64,000 bases of DNA, taken from the NCBI RefSeq assembly GCF_901709675.1, contig NC_051105.1, forward strand, positions 9,906,604-9,970,603, in the 5' to 3' direction. Made by a program: the position numbers and the translations under genes. This document shows positions 1-11,000 of this stretch, one piece after another. The notes beneath the pieces are model-generated. The model saw only the letters and a program-made list of their open reading frames with translations. It had not been told where the DNA came from and made no database searches. This DNA is from Syngnathus acus (lineage: Eukaryota; Chordata; Actinopteri; Syngnathiformes; Syngnathidae). The stretch's first letter is position 1. Every line of letters begins with the position of its first letter.

Positions 1-3000
1 CGTTCAAACAAAAGGTCTTCACCCGAAGCTAAGGCCTGTCCTCGGGAAGCCTACGTTGAAAATGATATTGGTGGCGTTACGCTATGACTTGTAAGCCAAC
101 CTAAAAAATATACATATATATAAATATAATATTTAAACCCACCTCAGCGATTTGACTGAAATATGTGGATGTTCATATTTCGAAATAAACAAGTGGCCTG
201 TTAGCTTCGACAGGCGCCGGTGTCGAGTGATATTCGCCTCCCCGGCTAAAGGTGGCGCGAACGGGTGTCGCTACAAATCGAGGTCGAGGTCTGCCTTACC
301 TTGAATTGGTACGGGCCGTTGTACGGTATTCGCTCCAGATAGACGGCCGAAATGTCTAATACGATCCGCTAGGCTATTCGCGCATCGATGTCCCAAGATA
401 GATTAACAATAGTGATCTTCATCGAGCTCGGTGCGACTTGATTTTCGGATGGATATAAAATAAGCTCTCGATCAAATTTTAAGCACTAAGTAGGCTGCTA
501 CGGATTTTGTCAGATCCACGGCAGACTCCCTCACAGCACCACTACAGGCACTGCGGGGACATGACAACAACCCGCTCGACAACAACAACCTCTCCAACCA
601 TATTGGAAATTCAACTTTGTTAAGAGCGCACACAGTGTCGAAGTGTAACAAAAAGTATGACTGTCGTTGACATGTTCTGCATTTGGCGCACGTATAAGGC
701 GAGAGGTCCGATCGGGGCTTGTTTGAGTGACACAGCCACATAGATGAGGCTATTTCATCTCGGTGTGAGTGTCTAATGTGCCCTGCTGCACTGCCACACT
801 CTCACCCGCTATTCACTGATGATGGACCACGTGTCATAGGTACCAAAACAAACTCCTTTGCTCAACATCACACAAGACAAGTTCAACTTTTTCTTTAAAA
901 AAAAAAAAGCCTATACTGAAATGAGTTTTAATGCATACAGTGTAAATGTTATTGGGTGTAGTGAAAATGTAAACAATGTGATTTACATGGGAAGATTTAT
1001 TTGTTTTTATTTTTTGGCACACCGGGAAAAAAAATGGTTGCATTTTTGCTCACAAGAAAATCTTGCTCCTTATACTGTAACAAGAATTACACTGCTTACA
1101 GCAGGGGTCACCAATCTTTAGGAATCCGAGCAACTTCCAAAAGTGATAGGCAGTGTTTGGTATTATCTGTCTTCATCCCGTGGTGGGGGGCTAAAATATT
1201 AAATCAAGAATTACGTTTTACATTAAAAATAGATTTTACACATCTAATTAAAAATTGAGATTTTTTTTGACATTTTGATTGAGAATTGGCTGCCACTGCA
1301 AAGTACAACCATAATTTAAAAAAAAATTAAATTACTTCCACTCTGACTTTACTTTTGTCTTGCCTGCACCCGCAAGAGAAGATAAAAACACAATCTTAAG
1401 AGTGATGCCCCCAATTTGGTGATAACGTTCACTAAAGATTTTCAGAAATGTTCCATGGGGCCTGATGCAATCTCTTTTGGGACTTCTGCTGATTCACAAA
1501 GATAGTTGGAGGTGTAGTCCAGGCTTGCTTTCTTTCCTTTGCCTCCTGTAGTTGATAATTGTCACATGTCTACAACTTCTCTGTTTCAGATATTGCCTAG
1601 AGGAGTCGAATAACAGATTTGTCCCAATTGGGAGCAAAAAGCCAGCTACTTCAATTGCAACAATTCCATGCAGTTAGAATGCAGATCAGTTCTGCAAAAG
1701 GTAAATAATGGGGGTAGCTTCTTTTTCATTTGGTGGTCTTACCTTCAGTGCAGCAACTGGGTGACCTTCAATCCCTTGCAAGTGTAAAACCAAAGCTATT
1801 TAGGGCATGCCTGGTTAAATGATTACCCACTGTTTCACCATTAATTGCATACTGTGCCAGCAACCGGAGTCAGCACATCTTCCCTAGGTTGTAGGTGCCA
1901 AGTGCCTGGACTCATTTTTCACTAACGGTCGGGTAGGCCTTTGTCGCTTCAGGCTATCACAAACACATCGGCTAGGACCAGAGCAGGTAAGATTTTGTGT
2001 TTATTCACTCATAACATGCAACATTGACGAAGGAACATAAAAAAATGCTTGTATGTGATCCACTCCTCATATCTTCTTATAGGTGTTGAAGGATCTCACC
2101 TCTCATGTGGAATATCCAGATCATCAGCGGAGACACAAATAGCAACTCAGTGACAAAAGTAGGTAAATAAAAATGTTGGACTTCAGTAGAAACAGGAAAC
2201 GGGTCTTCCATGTCCGAGAAGTAAACACATACAGCATCAAGTACATCATTAACATTCCCAGACAATGTCGACATGAACATCTTCCAACAGGTCCTGCAAT
2301 CTCACTGGTAATGCTGTGAAAGCCCTAATAAGAGTCATTTAAGGTTCTTGTCTATCCAACACATTCCAATGCAATAGTAATGCAGTGACAATATTAATTG
2401 TGATATTAGCAGCTTCACAGCATGTTTGTGTTAAGAAGCCAATAGTGTTCATTACAAGTTACATGGTATCAAATGAGATGGCTGGCACGCGTTCAATCCT
2501 TTTGTGAGCGAAAAAAAAAGTGTGACAAGGGCTTCATAATATTCGCCATCTAAAATGGGTCACTCAGTAGAGCACAAAGACGTGCATTGTCACAAACAAA
2601 CTCAATTAGTGAGTTACTGTTACTGTTGTTTGCTTTAGATGAGCCGCCTTTGATTTAAAAAAAAAAAAAGGTCACTACAGGCAACTGCGCTGGAAAGCGG
2701 CCATGTGTGTTATTATTATCTTAACATTACCACTTACATAACGTACATCAAAATTATTATAATCTTATTATAGCCATCTTCAACTAGATGCTAACAGATT
2801 TATCGTTGCTAGCGCTGTGTTACTTTATCATTAAAATCTTTATAGGGTTCGATGGCCCTCAAATACATGCGCACGATCGTTATTGCCCCACCTCATTTTA
2901 GTCGGCAAGTGACTGCTTACTCCGCACCACTCGTCTTGTCACTGCTGAATCAGAATTCATAGTCTTCGGAGTTTTAAATGTTCCATTTGATTTCCATAAA

Positions 3001-4214
3001 TGGGCTACCGCAAACTCGGTCTGAATGAATATATTAATCAATGAGGTCGTTGTATATATTTTGCGTCGCTATAACTGATTGTTACATACTGCATTTATTA
3101 CACTAAGACTCAACAAAAAAAACTCAGTTTAATGGTTGTTTTTATAGAAAAGGTTTAATCTTTTTTTTTTAAATGGAAATTTGTGGAATTTCTGGGGCGG
3201 ATCATTACAAAGAATGTTTTGAATCACTTGACAAGTTAGGATGGTTTGGAATCTTGCAAAAGGTGAATTGAAAAATATCAGAAAAGACACATTCAGCAAA
3301 TATTATTACAGTGACTGGATGTTGTTTAGATATTTGCTATGTCAATTTTGTATGTCAGAGTTCAGCAAAGAGGGGAAACAAAAACAGGAAATGACTGAAT
3401 TTGAAAGCACCAAAGTCTGCAGGGGAAAAAAACAAAATCAAAATGCACATCTGGACCAAAGTCATACTTGTCTCTAAATAGCAGGCCCGGGAGAAGTCCG
3501 TGTCATTTTGTACACAAAAGTTCAAAGCTGTAATGACATAACCCAGACACTGCTGAACAAACAATGTTGAAAAGATAAACTCAAAGAAAATACAGTAGAG
3601 CGCATTTATTAAAAGCTATTTAGTTGGAATATATTAGGTAAAATATATTTATATCACATTTCTACAAATAGTGTACTCTAGCAGAAAATATACATTTATA
3701 CAAAACACTTTGAGTTCTACTGTCTTTATCTTCTCAATTAAACAAAAGGAAAATCTGTAAAATGCATTAAAAACATCCAACAGAGCTGAAAAGAGAAATT
3801 TGCAATATGCAAGATTTGTAATTTTACAAGAGTAAAGTCGTAAAATATAACCATTTTTGTCAAATCTTTTCCCCCGTGTATCCGTCTGTATGTTTATTCT
3901 AGGCTTCACAATTTAAAAGTAAATGAAAAGATACAGAGTATTCGAGTGTGTTAAGTTTTTTCATTCAATGCAATTGTTGACTGAAGACATGCACTATTAT
4001 GAAAAGTCTACACACCCCTGTTCAGATGTCAGGTTCTTAAATTCTCCTCTCCAAAAGATTTTTTTTTTCATTCGTTTGCGTGGTTCATTATTCCAGTCAC
4101 ATAAATGGTTGAAAAACTTTTAAGATCAATTATTCTCATTCTTTTCTAATATCACAACCCCCTGGCATTTGAACAAGGGTGTGTAGACTTTTAATAACAT
4201 CAGCCTATGTACAA
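1..4214. other. Left flank without a recognisable gene
   Basis: No reading frame here looks like a known protein. The first 800 bases are relatively CpG-rich and could be a promoter or first-exon region of a gene to the left, but nothing in them decides this. The rest is AT-rich with poly-A and poly-T runs, and its last part should include the 3' UTR of the minus-strand GPCR. A stretch near 1100-1180 resembles a dispersed fish repeat, but only weakly. In human the neighbour on this side of GPR1 is EEF1B2, and no part of it was seen. Confidence 0.55.
3893..3898 (-). terminator. Possible poly(A) signal of cmklr2
   Basis: The plus strand reads tttatt, which is AATAAA on the minus strand, about 320 bases beyond the GPCR stop codon. 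A second copy lies at 3605-3610. Either could end the transcript; choosing needs RNA evidence. Confidence 0.35.
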
Positions 4215-5300
4215 TCACAAAGTTGATGAGGCCACAGGCTCCTCCGGTGCACTGGCCCCCGCTTGAGGGGCCCCTGGCAAAGATTCCATCTCAGTGGCCG
4301 ACACAGACTGGCTTAGTTCCCTTAGCGAGCTTTTAGTTATGTCCAGGCATGCACGCTTCAGGATGTTGCGAACTTTTTTACCCAGAAGCACATAGAGCAC
4401 TGGGTTAATGCAACTATGGAAGAATCCTAAACTGGTGGCCAGAGGAAATCCCATTTTCAGCACGTTATGTAAATAGAGCGAGGAATGTATGGAGAGCTCC
4501 ATCACACTGAAGATATGGAACGGGGCCCAGCATATAAAGAAAGCCAGGATCATGGCCGAGACTGTTTTGGTGAAGCTTGACAGGCGAACGGCTCCCTGGG
4601 ATCGATTCACTCGGATCGTCAGAAGGATACCGGTCACACACATCGCGGAGAACGGCAAGAGGAATCCAACAGTGGTACGGACGGAGACCATTAGAATGTG
4701 TCTCGCAGCCGCCGACAGTCCATCCTGTGCATGGAAGTTGTTGAAGCACACCACTTTGTCGTGTAAGCGCATTGTGTCCCGAAAGATGAGCGCGGGGCAG
4801 CTGACGGCGGCGGCCGTGACCCAAATGCAGGCGCTGATGAACCAGGCCCGAGCGGGCGTCCGGCACCTCTGAGACCAATTGTGATGAACCAGCGAGACGT
4901 ATCTGTCCACGCTGAGCACCGTGAGGAACAGAATGCCGGCGTACATGTTCATGACGGACACAAAAGAATTAATCTTGCACATGGCCACGCCGAAATCCCA
5001 GTGGAAGTCACGGAGGATGTAGTCGATGTAGAAAGGGAGGAAGAGCACGAAGACAAAGTCGGCCAAGGCCAGATTGAGCAGCCAGACACTGTTGACGGTT
5101 CTTTTGCTCTTGCATCCCGTCACCCAAATGACAGTTCCGTTTCCAATCAGGCCCAGCACAAAGGAAATAATGTAAATGACCACCGAGATAATATGCATGG
5201 CTTCTTTCTGCCTGTGGTCCACTTTAAGTTCTTCCATGTCACCATATTCCATGTAGTAGTCATAGCTGTAGTTTCCGTAGTCCTCTACGGAGTCGTCCAT
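4215..5300 (-). CDS. cmklr2: Chemerin-like receptor 2 (GPR1/CMKLR2), class A GPCR
   Basis: A 361-residue seven-helix receptor expected at the plasma membrane. The family binds chemerin; GPR1 couples weakly to G proteins and mainly recruits arrestin. The N-terminus is acidic and tyrosine-rich, with an N-glycosylation site (NYS at 10-12). Predicted helices lie near 34-60, 70-92, 105-127, 151-171, 201-227, 246-268 and 281-305. Cys108 and Cys185 form the usual disulfide. Motifs are DRY at 132-134, CWAP at 257-260 and NPVLY at 299-303. The start is the ATG at 5300: the frame is open further upstream but has no ATG there, and a splice acceptor (pyrimidine tract plus cag) ends two bases before the ATG, so the first exon or exons are noncoding. 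Human GPR1 is 355 residues and shares the FHW, CxNNF and NPxLYVL context. It is divergent from adam23, as in human. CMKLR1 is the alternative, but the tail, N-terminus and synteny favour GPR1. Confidence 0.92.
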   Translation of the reverse strand: MDDSVEDYGNYSYDYYMEYGDMEELKVDHRQKEAMHIISVVIYIISFVLGLIGNGTVIWVTGCKSKRTVNSVWLLNLALADFVFVLFLPFYIDYILRDFHWDFGVAMCKINSFVSVMNMYAGILFLTVLSVDRYVSLVHHNWSQRCRTPARAWFISACIWVTAAAVSCPALIFRDTMRLHDKVVCFNNFHAQDGLSAAARHILMVSVRTTVGFLLPFSAMCVTGILLTIRVNRSQGAVRLSSFTKTVSAMILAFFICWAPFHIFSVMELSIHSSLYLHNVLKMGFPLATSLGFFHSCINPVLYVLLGKKVRNILKRACLDITKSSLRELSQSVSATEMESLPGAPQAGASAPEEPVASSTL

Positions 5301-8057
5301 CGCTGCCGGGGGGGAAACCCCATTGTCAAAATCATGCCAAGAATCATCTATAATTCTGAAGAACCTACCTGTCAAGTTATCTCCTCGCAACTGGCGCTTC
5401 CCCAAAGTGATCCAGGGGTCACGGCAACCCGCTCATTCAGTTCCTGTGTTGAAGTGAGTTCTGGGTGTGCCCTGGATAAACATAATGTGAACATCCATTC
5501 GGGTCAACATTGCGGCAAGTGACACGGTTGACAGAAGAGGCTGGAGGAACCACAAGTTGATGAATCATTCTGGTCTTACACGGTCAAGGAACTTTTTGGG
5601 GAGGGCAGACAATAATAGTTGTGCAAGTTACTTTTTCACTGTAGTCATCACTAAGCGGCTATCACCATGAAATGTTGAAACCTTGTTCATCTGAACCTTT
5701 GTGACATGACCAAGGTCACGTATACAGTGTAGCCGAGTTAAAAAAATAATAAAATCAGCAACCTTTTCTATTGGTGTCAGATTTACTTTGAGGGGCAGAG
5801 TTTTATTTTTCTTTCTCATAGTATGAAAAATACTATTAATATTATTAAACTTGTAATACATTTGAATATACTGTATATGGAAAACCAATGTTGATTTGGA
5901 AATGTTTAAAGTAAAAATTCAGAGGACAAGCAAAACATTTCATCAAATAACATCTGTCTTTTATAGACAGATTTTTTTGCACCGAATCAGGCTCACATGT
6001 TTAAAATCTGTGACTGGTAAACAGTGAAATTTTGAGGAACTATCTATAAATGATTGCGTCATCAAAACGGAGAGTGAATATTTGACATGTGCACATTTAA
6101 ATGACATTTAAATTCCCACATTGTATAACCTTATATTGCTTACTAATGGCAATCATTAAAGACACAGTTTATTGTCAAAAATACATAAAAACACCGTACA
6201 GTACATTTAAAACATTTAGAGAAGATCTCACCGAGCACAGAAGGACATGAACGATTTAACATCCAAGAAGCGTCAGTCTCCGGATGAAAAACTGGCCGTC
6301 CTTGCCTTCCACTTTGGCGAAGCGTCCCCTTCCAAGCGCCCGTGTGCACTCTTTCCGCGAGTCCATCCAAACTAAACTTTGTCGGAGGCTTTCCTTTTTG
6401 CGCGGAGATGTGTGGAGTGGGCGCGCCCCGCCTGACGCGTCACACACGCACCACGGAGGGGAGCAAAGTTGTTATTGGTCGCCCGCGCGGATAAGAATGT
6501 GTTCATTCATCAGCGCTTTGGCTGCTTCTCAGAGGCGCGACCTTCTCTCAATAAACACAGAGGAACCGAATGTTGCAGTTTTTAATGGCACTGCTAAATG
6601 TTAGGTGTGCGCCAAGTCCTCCTTCATCTTCTACTGGCTTCTCTGATTTGGTTCCTTGAAATTCTTGGCAGCCTTTAAAATAAAACGACAACATGCGCTT
6701 ACAGTATTTCATTTTTTATAATGCATTCCTCAATGCATGTATAATAGATCCACTGTCCAAATCCAGCAAGGGTTTGGAGCAATCCGCAAAATAACCACCT
6801 AGGCTACTATGATTTATTTTTTGTCTCACAAACATCAACTCTCTCAGAATTTTAACATTATTGATTTACTATATGTTTGTCTTGCATATTAGTCCAAATC
6901 TGCCCAAAATTATTCGGCCTACTCACTTTGTAGTAGGGCAGTATAAGACATGCAACTAAGCCATGTCTGCCATCTAGGGGTGAATGGTGATATTACACTC
7001 AAGTTAGGTTCAATTAAATAATTTGCTCTCGCGGCAGGGGCAGTGCCCCACTAGATTCAGCAGCAGGCGCTATTTCCCTCCATCCATTTTCATAGCATGT
7101 CTTCATTAGGGCTGTGGGTGAGTTGGAGTTTATCCTCGCAGGAAAAAAAAAAAGATAATATGAATCTTCAATTTAATACAGAGCTAAGATTAATTTGCTA
7201 AATGAACGTGTATACTTTACAGTTATCACTCACCTGCAGCCAAGTGTCAAATTAAGCGCTGTTGCTGTTGTTGTACCTTGGGGACATCCGTCGAGTCTGT
7301 ATTTGCATAATGGAATTGCGATTATGCTACTGTATGACATATATATGTTTTATGTCTTTGTGTTTTTGACAGGCCACGCCCCTAAAAAAACACCTCCGAT
7401 ATGTGCAGGATATCTTACAATAACGCTATAAAAAATGATTTGTTACATCGTGTTGATTGCTTGCTTGTTTTGTTTTGTGTTTAGAGTGCTATGTTTTTTA
7501 ATAATAATAATAAAAAAAACGTAACATGGTGTTTTTGATAATATATGGCGATTGCCATCGGTTACAGTAATGTTTTTTCCCCACGTGTTTTGCCTTCCTA
7601 ATCCCATCTAGGGAGACTGAGTGTCTCTCTCTTTTATTTCCAGATCACCCATTTGTCCTTTATTGAATTATCCTGTGACACCACTTCCTGTCTCCGGGTT
7701 GTCTTTAAGTGTGCCCCTGCAGGACTTGCTCGTGCACATCGAGGAGGAGTCTGCCGATGGACTTCCAGTAGCTGCACGGCCGCCGCCTTCTCCGCGCTCC
7801 CCTCGTCCTCCGCGCTCCTTTCCTCCCCCTCCCTCCCTTTGCTTTCTTCCTCCCATCATCATCATCACCATCATCTGCAGCAGCAGGAGCAGCAGCAGCA
7901 GCAGTCCAGTGCCTCCCGGACCTATGAAGAAAGCGCCCCCTCTCATCCTCCCCATCAGTCTGATCATCGGCACCACCCTGCCAGCCACGATGGGTTGCAA
8001 GCGCCACGCTACCTTGTTGTCTTGATATCGAGATATTTCAATCATCAAATATGAATC
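5301..8057. other. Intergenic region between cmklr2 and adam23, with their 5' ends
   Basis: The two genes are divergent, so this 2.8 kb must hold the noncoding first exon or exons of cmklr2 and the 5' UTR of adam23. The part at 6280-6500 is CpG-rich and may be the cmklr2 promoter, but I cannot place a start site. From about 7600 the sequence is pyrimidine-rich with trinucleotide repeats, consistent with the adam23 leader. An in-frame TGA at 8052-8054 stands just before the adam23 ATG. No other gene is seen. Confidence 0.5.
7854..7904 (+). repeat. CAT and CAG trinucleotide repeats in the adam23 leader
   Basis: A (CAT)7-like run with one CAC interruption (7854-7874) is followed after three bases by a CAG run with one GAG interruption (7878-7904). 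They lie 150-200 bases upstream of the adam23 start codon and are probably 5' UTR. Long open frames here are low-complexity products of these repeats and not genes. Confidence 0.8.
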
Positions 8058-11000
8058 ATGCGTTTGATATTTCTGGACACTTTGCTCGTCAGCATCCTCA
8101 CGCTTTGGCTTCACGCATCACCAGCGTCATCCGGTACGTAGCGTTGTATTTTTATTTGCGTCCCGTGCGATTACTTGATCTGTATTTTAGCGGCTCGCGG
8201 CTAATTAAGAAGGGACGCCGTGTCGATGTGCTGCGTGCTGGCGTCGGGCAGACTCAAACATGCCAGTTTTGTTCTAAATCGCTACTGCATGTGAATTAAA
8301 AATATATGCACTCATTTTAAGGAGGGGTTCTCATTTCAACCTAGCTGAATTTTTTGAGTGGGCACTTTTGGAAACATACGAATAATAATTTCCTGCAAAA
8401 GTCATCTCACCTGGCTACTACTGGGAAAAAAAGTAGTGCAATGACACCCTGACCCTTTTGACAGTGTGCTCATGGCTCGATGTTGACAGCTGGCTCAAGT
8501 GTGTGTGCGTGATTCCCTCGCAGCTTCTCACAGTGCAGAGGACAAGGTTGAGAGGGACGCAGTGCCGGTGAAGCAACAGGCGACTGCAGCACCCGTTTCG
8601 AAAAACACAGGCCACCATGCAACCGAGCAGGTGATCGCCTACCCATCTCGCCTCATCTACTACCTAAACGAGGACTCTGAGAGTGCCTATCATGACCTGG
8701 ACACGCGGGCCAGGAGCCAAGCCGCAGAGGGTCAGGTAGGCAAATACAGCGCCGAGTCAGATTGTATTTTGTCACCATCAGCAGATCATCTCACCGCATG
8801 CTGCTTGCTTATCAGCCCATCTCACAAGCTTGCAATCCTGTTTCCAAGCACATAAATAGCAGCCCGAAAGTCATGCTGTGTGGTGCTGAAGAAAGCTGCA
8901 TCCAAGCAGAACCACCATCTGTCATTTGTTCACCACATCTGTTAGCGTTGTCCGGTGGGAACGCGATAGCTAACTTATTAACAGTTTATTTCTTCACCGT
9001 CATAAACAGGACTGCGGTCCGGTTCTCTTCGTCATGGCATAAGCTACACTTGTACATGCACAATGATTCAGAGGATTTGATGCACGCTGTCGTGATATTT
9101 ATTTATGCGCCACAACTTTGATCTGCTCCCTGCTGGTCTAAATTCTAATCTATACTGCCTGTCACCAAATTGTCACGTCCACCACGAAAATCAAGGTGCA
9201 CCATTTTTTTATGCCAAACACCCAGTTTGAAAATTAAGGCAATTACTTTTTTTTATTTTTTTTTACCTTTTTAAGTACTTGGTGATTTTTTTTTAATTGC
9301 TAAAATTTTCATGGTTATTAACAGTGTCAGATTTAGAAGACATTTATTATCACCTTCCAATAACATTAAACTAAAGTACAGTCATGTGACCTGCTGGTCA
9401 AACACAACATTAAACATTTATTATTGGTAAAGGCAATGTTTTGAAAAACACGTTGACAATCGTGGTCATAAACGCATGTAATATAAGTCAACCACTGTAA
9501 TATTAATGCGTTTGAACAATAAAACACCATTTCAACGGTCTTTTAATTTTAATGATGATGAACAAATGATGAGGGCGTAATAAAGGTTGCGCCTTGCATA
9601 TTTTTTATATTTACATAATTTACTTTAACTTTTCCACTTAAGGTGTTAACATAAAGTCACAGTGACACCAGAAAATCAGCTAGCCGCTTCGCTAACATTA
9701 GCTACATTGCGAGATTTTTGATGGTTTTAACTTTTTGCTTTTTGACAAATTTAAAAAACAGCTTTGATGTGTCACCGTATTACTTCTGAAATTTATAACT
9801 AATAGTTTTTTTTCCTTCTCCAACAGTCGATCCACCTTGCTCAGGTCAGCTTCCAACTCGATGCTTTCGGCACCCGATTTGTTCTGGATCTAACCTTGAA
9901 CAAGTAAGTCATTTTTGCCACCGCAATAGTCTTAAGTCATTCCACACAACATTTAGCTTGCACAGCCCCTGCTGACACACAAACAAAAACCTCCATGCCA
10001 GTAAAAGCGTAACAAAATCATGGCCGCTGTGGTTGTTAGTCATAACGTTTCAGACTGCGGTTCGCCCTTTGGTGCGAGCATCCTCCCATAACAGCATCAG
10101 CTCGTGAGGTTGGCTGGTTAGGAGCTGCGCCACTGTGGCGAAATAGCCGAGCTACTGAGCTGACCCGACGTAAGAATGTCATTTTGCAAAGATCAGCTCT
10201 TTAATAAGCTTTTAATTGGTTTGATTCCAAATGAGCATGGAGTCAGACATTCTGCAGATCACAGTCCCGTTTGGAGACACGAGGCTCCGGACACTCAATG
10301 ATATTGATTCGGATCCTTCACTGAGTAGCCCGCTCTACGTATGTGAGCGCTTAATGTGCATGTGTACAAAGGATTTGGAAATGCTAATTGAATCCCTTGG
10401 CTCCTAATGTGATTTAAAGCCCAGCTATGTCATCAAATATGGTAATATCATACAGACTTCACGGTTGAGTGGTGTCAAATATCAAAAGCTGGCATGCACT
10501 ACGGCGGCGGCTTGATTTGTAACCCCTTCCAAATCGCAGAGGAAGTGGCGGTTTGTTTTAACGCCGGCAAATAATTGTCATCCCACGAGGCAGGCGGAGT
10601 GTGCTTCTCTGCAGCTGTGCCAATAATGGAGAGATTGCAGACATGTTGCATTGTTGACAACAGGGATGGAGGCTTTGCAGAAACACTTTTAAATGCATTT
10701 TCAGAATTCACTTTTTTCTAAAATTATAGACGTGACAGATTGTCGAGCGAGACGTGTGATATCAGATATCTTGAAGAATGTCAAGACAACGTTCAGCTTG
10801 TAGATTGGAACAGCAAAAGTACAGTGTGACCTTCTTCTCCCAGCTGTAGGTTATCTTAGAGATGCTAACTTCAGCTTTTTTTGTGTGTGTGCGCAATGAG
10901 AGAAAGAGGAGTTGGAATTCTGCTTGGTGTTCTAGATAATAAAACAAGAATTGCTTTTTAGCTAACAGGAGAGGCAAAATGTTAGAAACAATTCTGGACT

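Noticed and set aside
1100-1180. Stretch resembling a dispersed fish repeat ('aggggtcaccaatcttta')
   Set aside because: The similarity is from memory and short; boundaries cannot be drawn, so it is not listed as an element.
2077-2280. Minus-strand open frame of 67 residues with protein-like composition
   Set aside because: It looked like a possible relic of a coding repeat, but I recognise no family and see no flanking exon or splice support.
4489-5522. Two plus-strand open frames opposite the GPCR
   Set aside because: Both are shadows of the cmklr2 coding exon, and their products are compositionally odd.
7621-8114. Several overlapping open frames rich in Ser, Pro, His or Gly
   Set aside because: They come from CAT/CAG and pyrimidine-rich repeats in the presumed adam23 5' UTR. 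The true start (8058) lies in another frame and gives a signal peptide.
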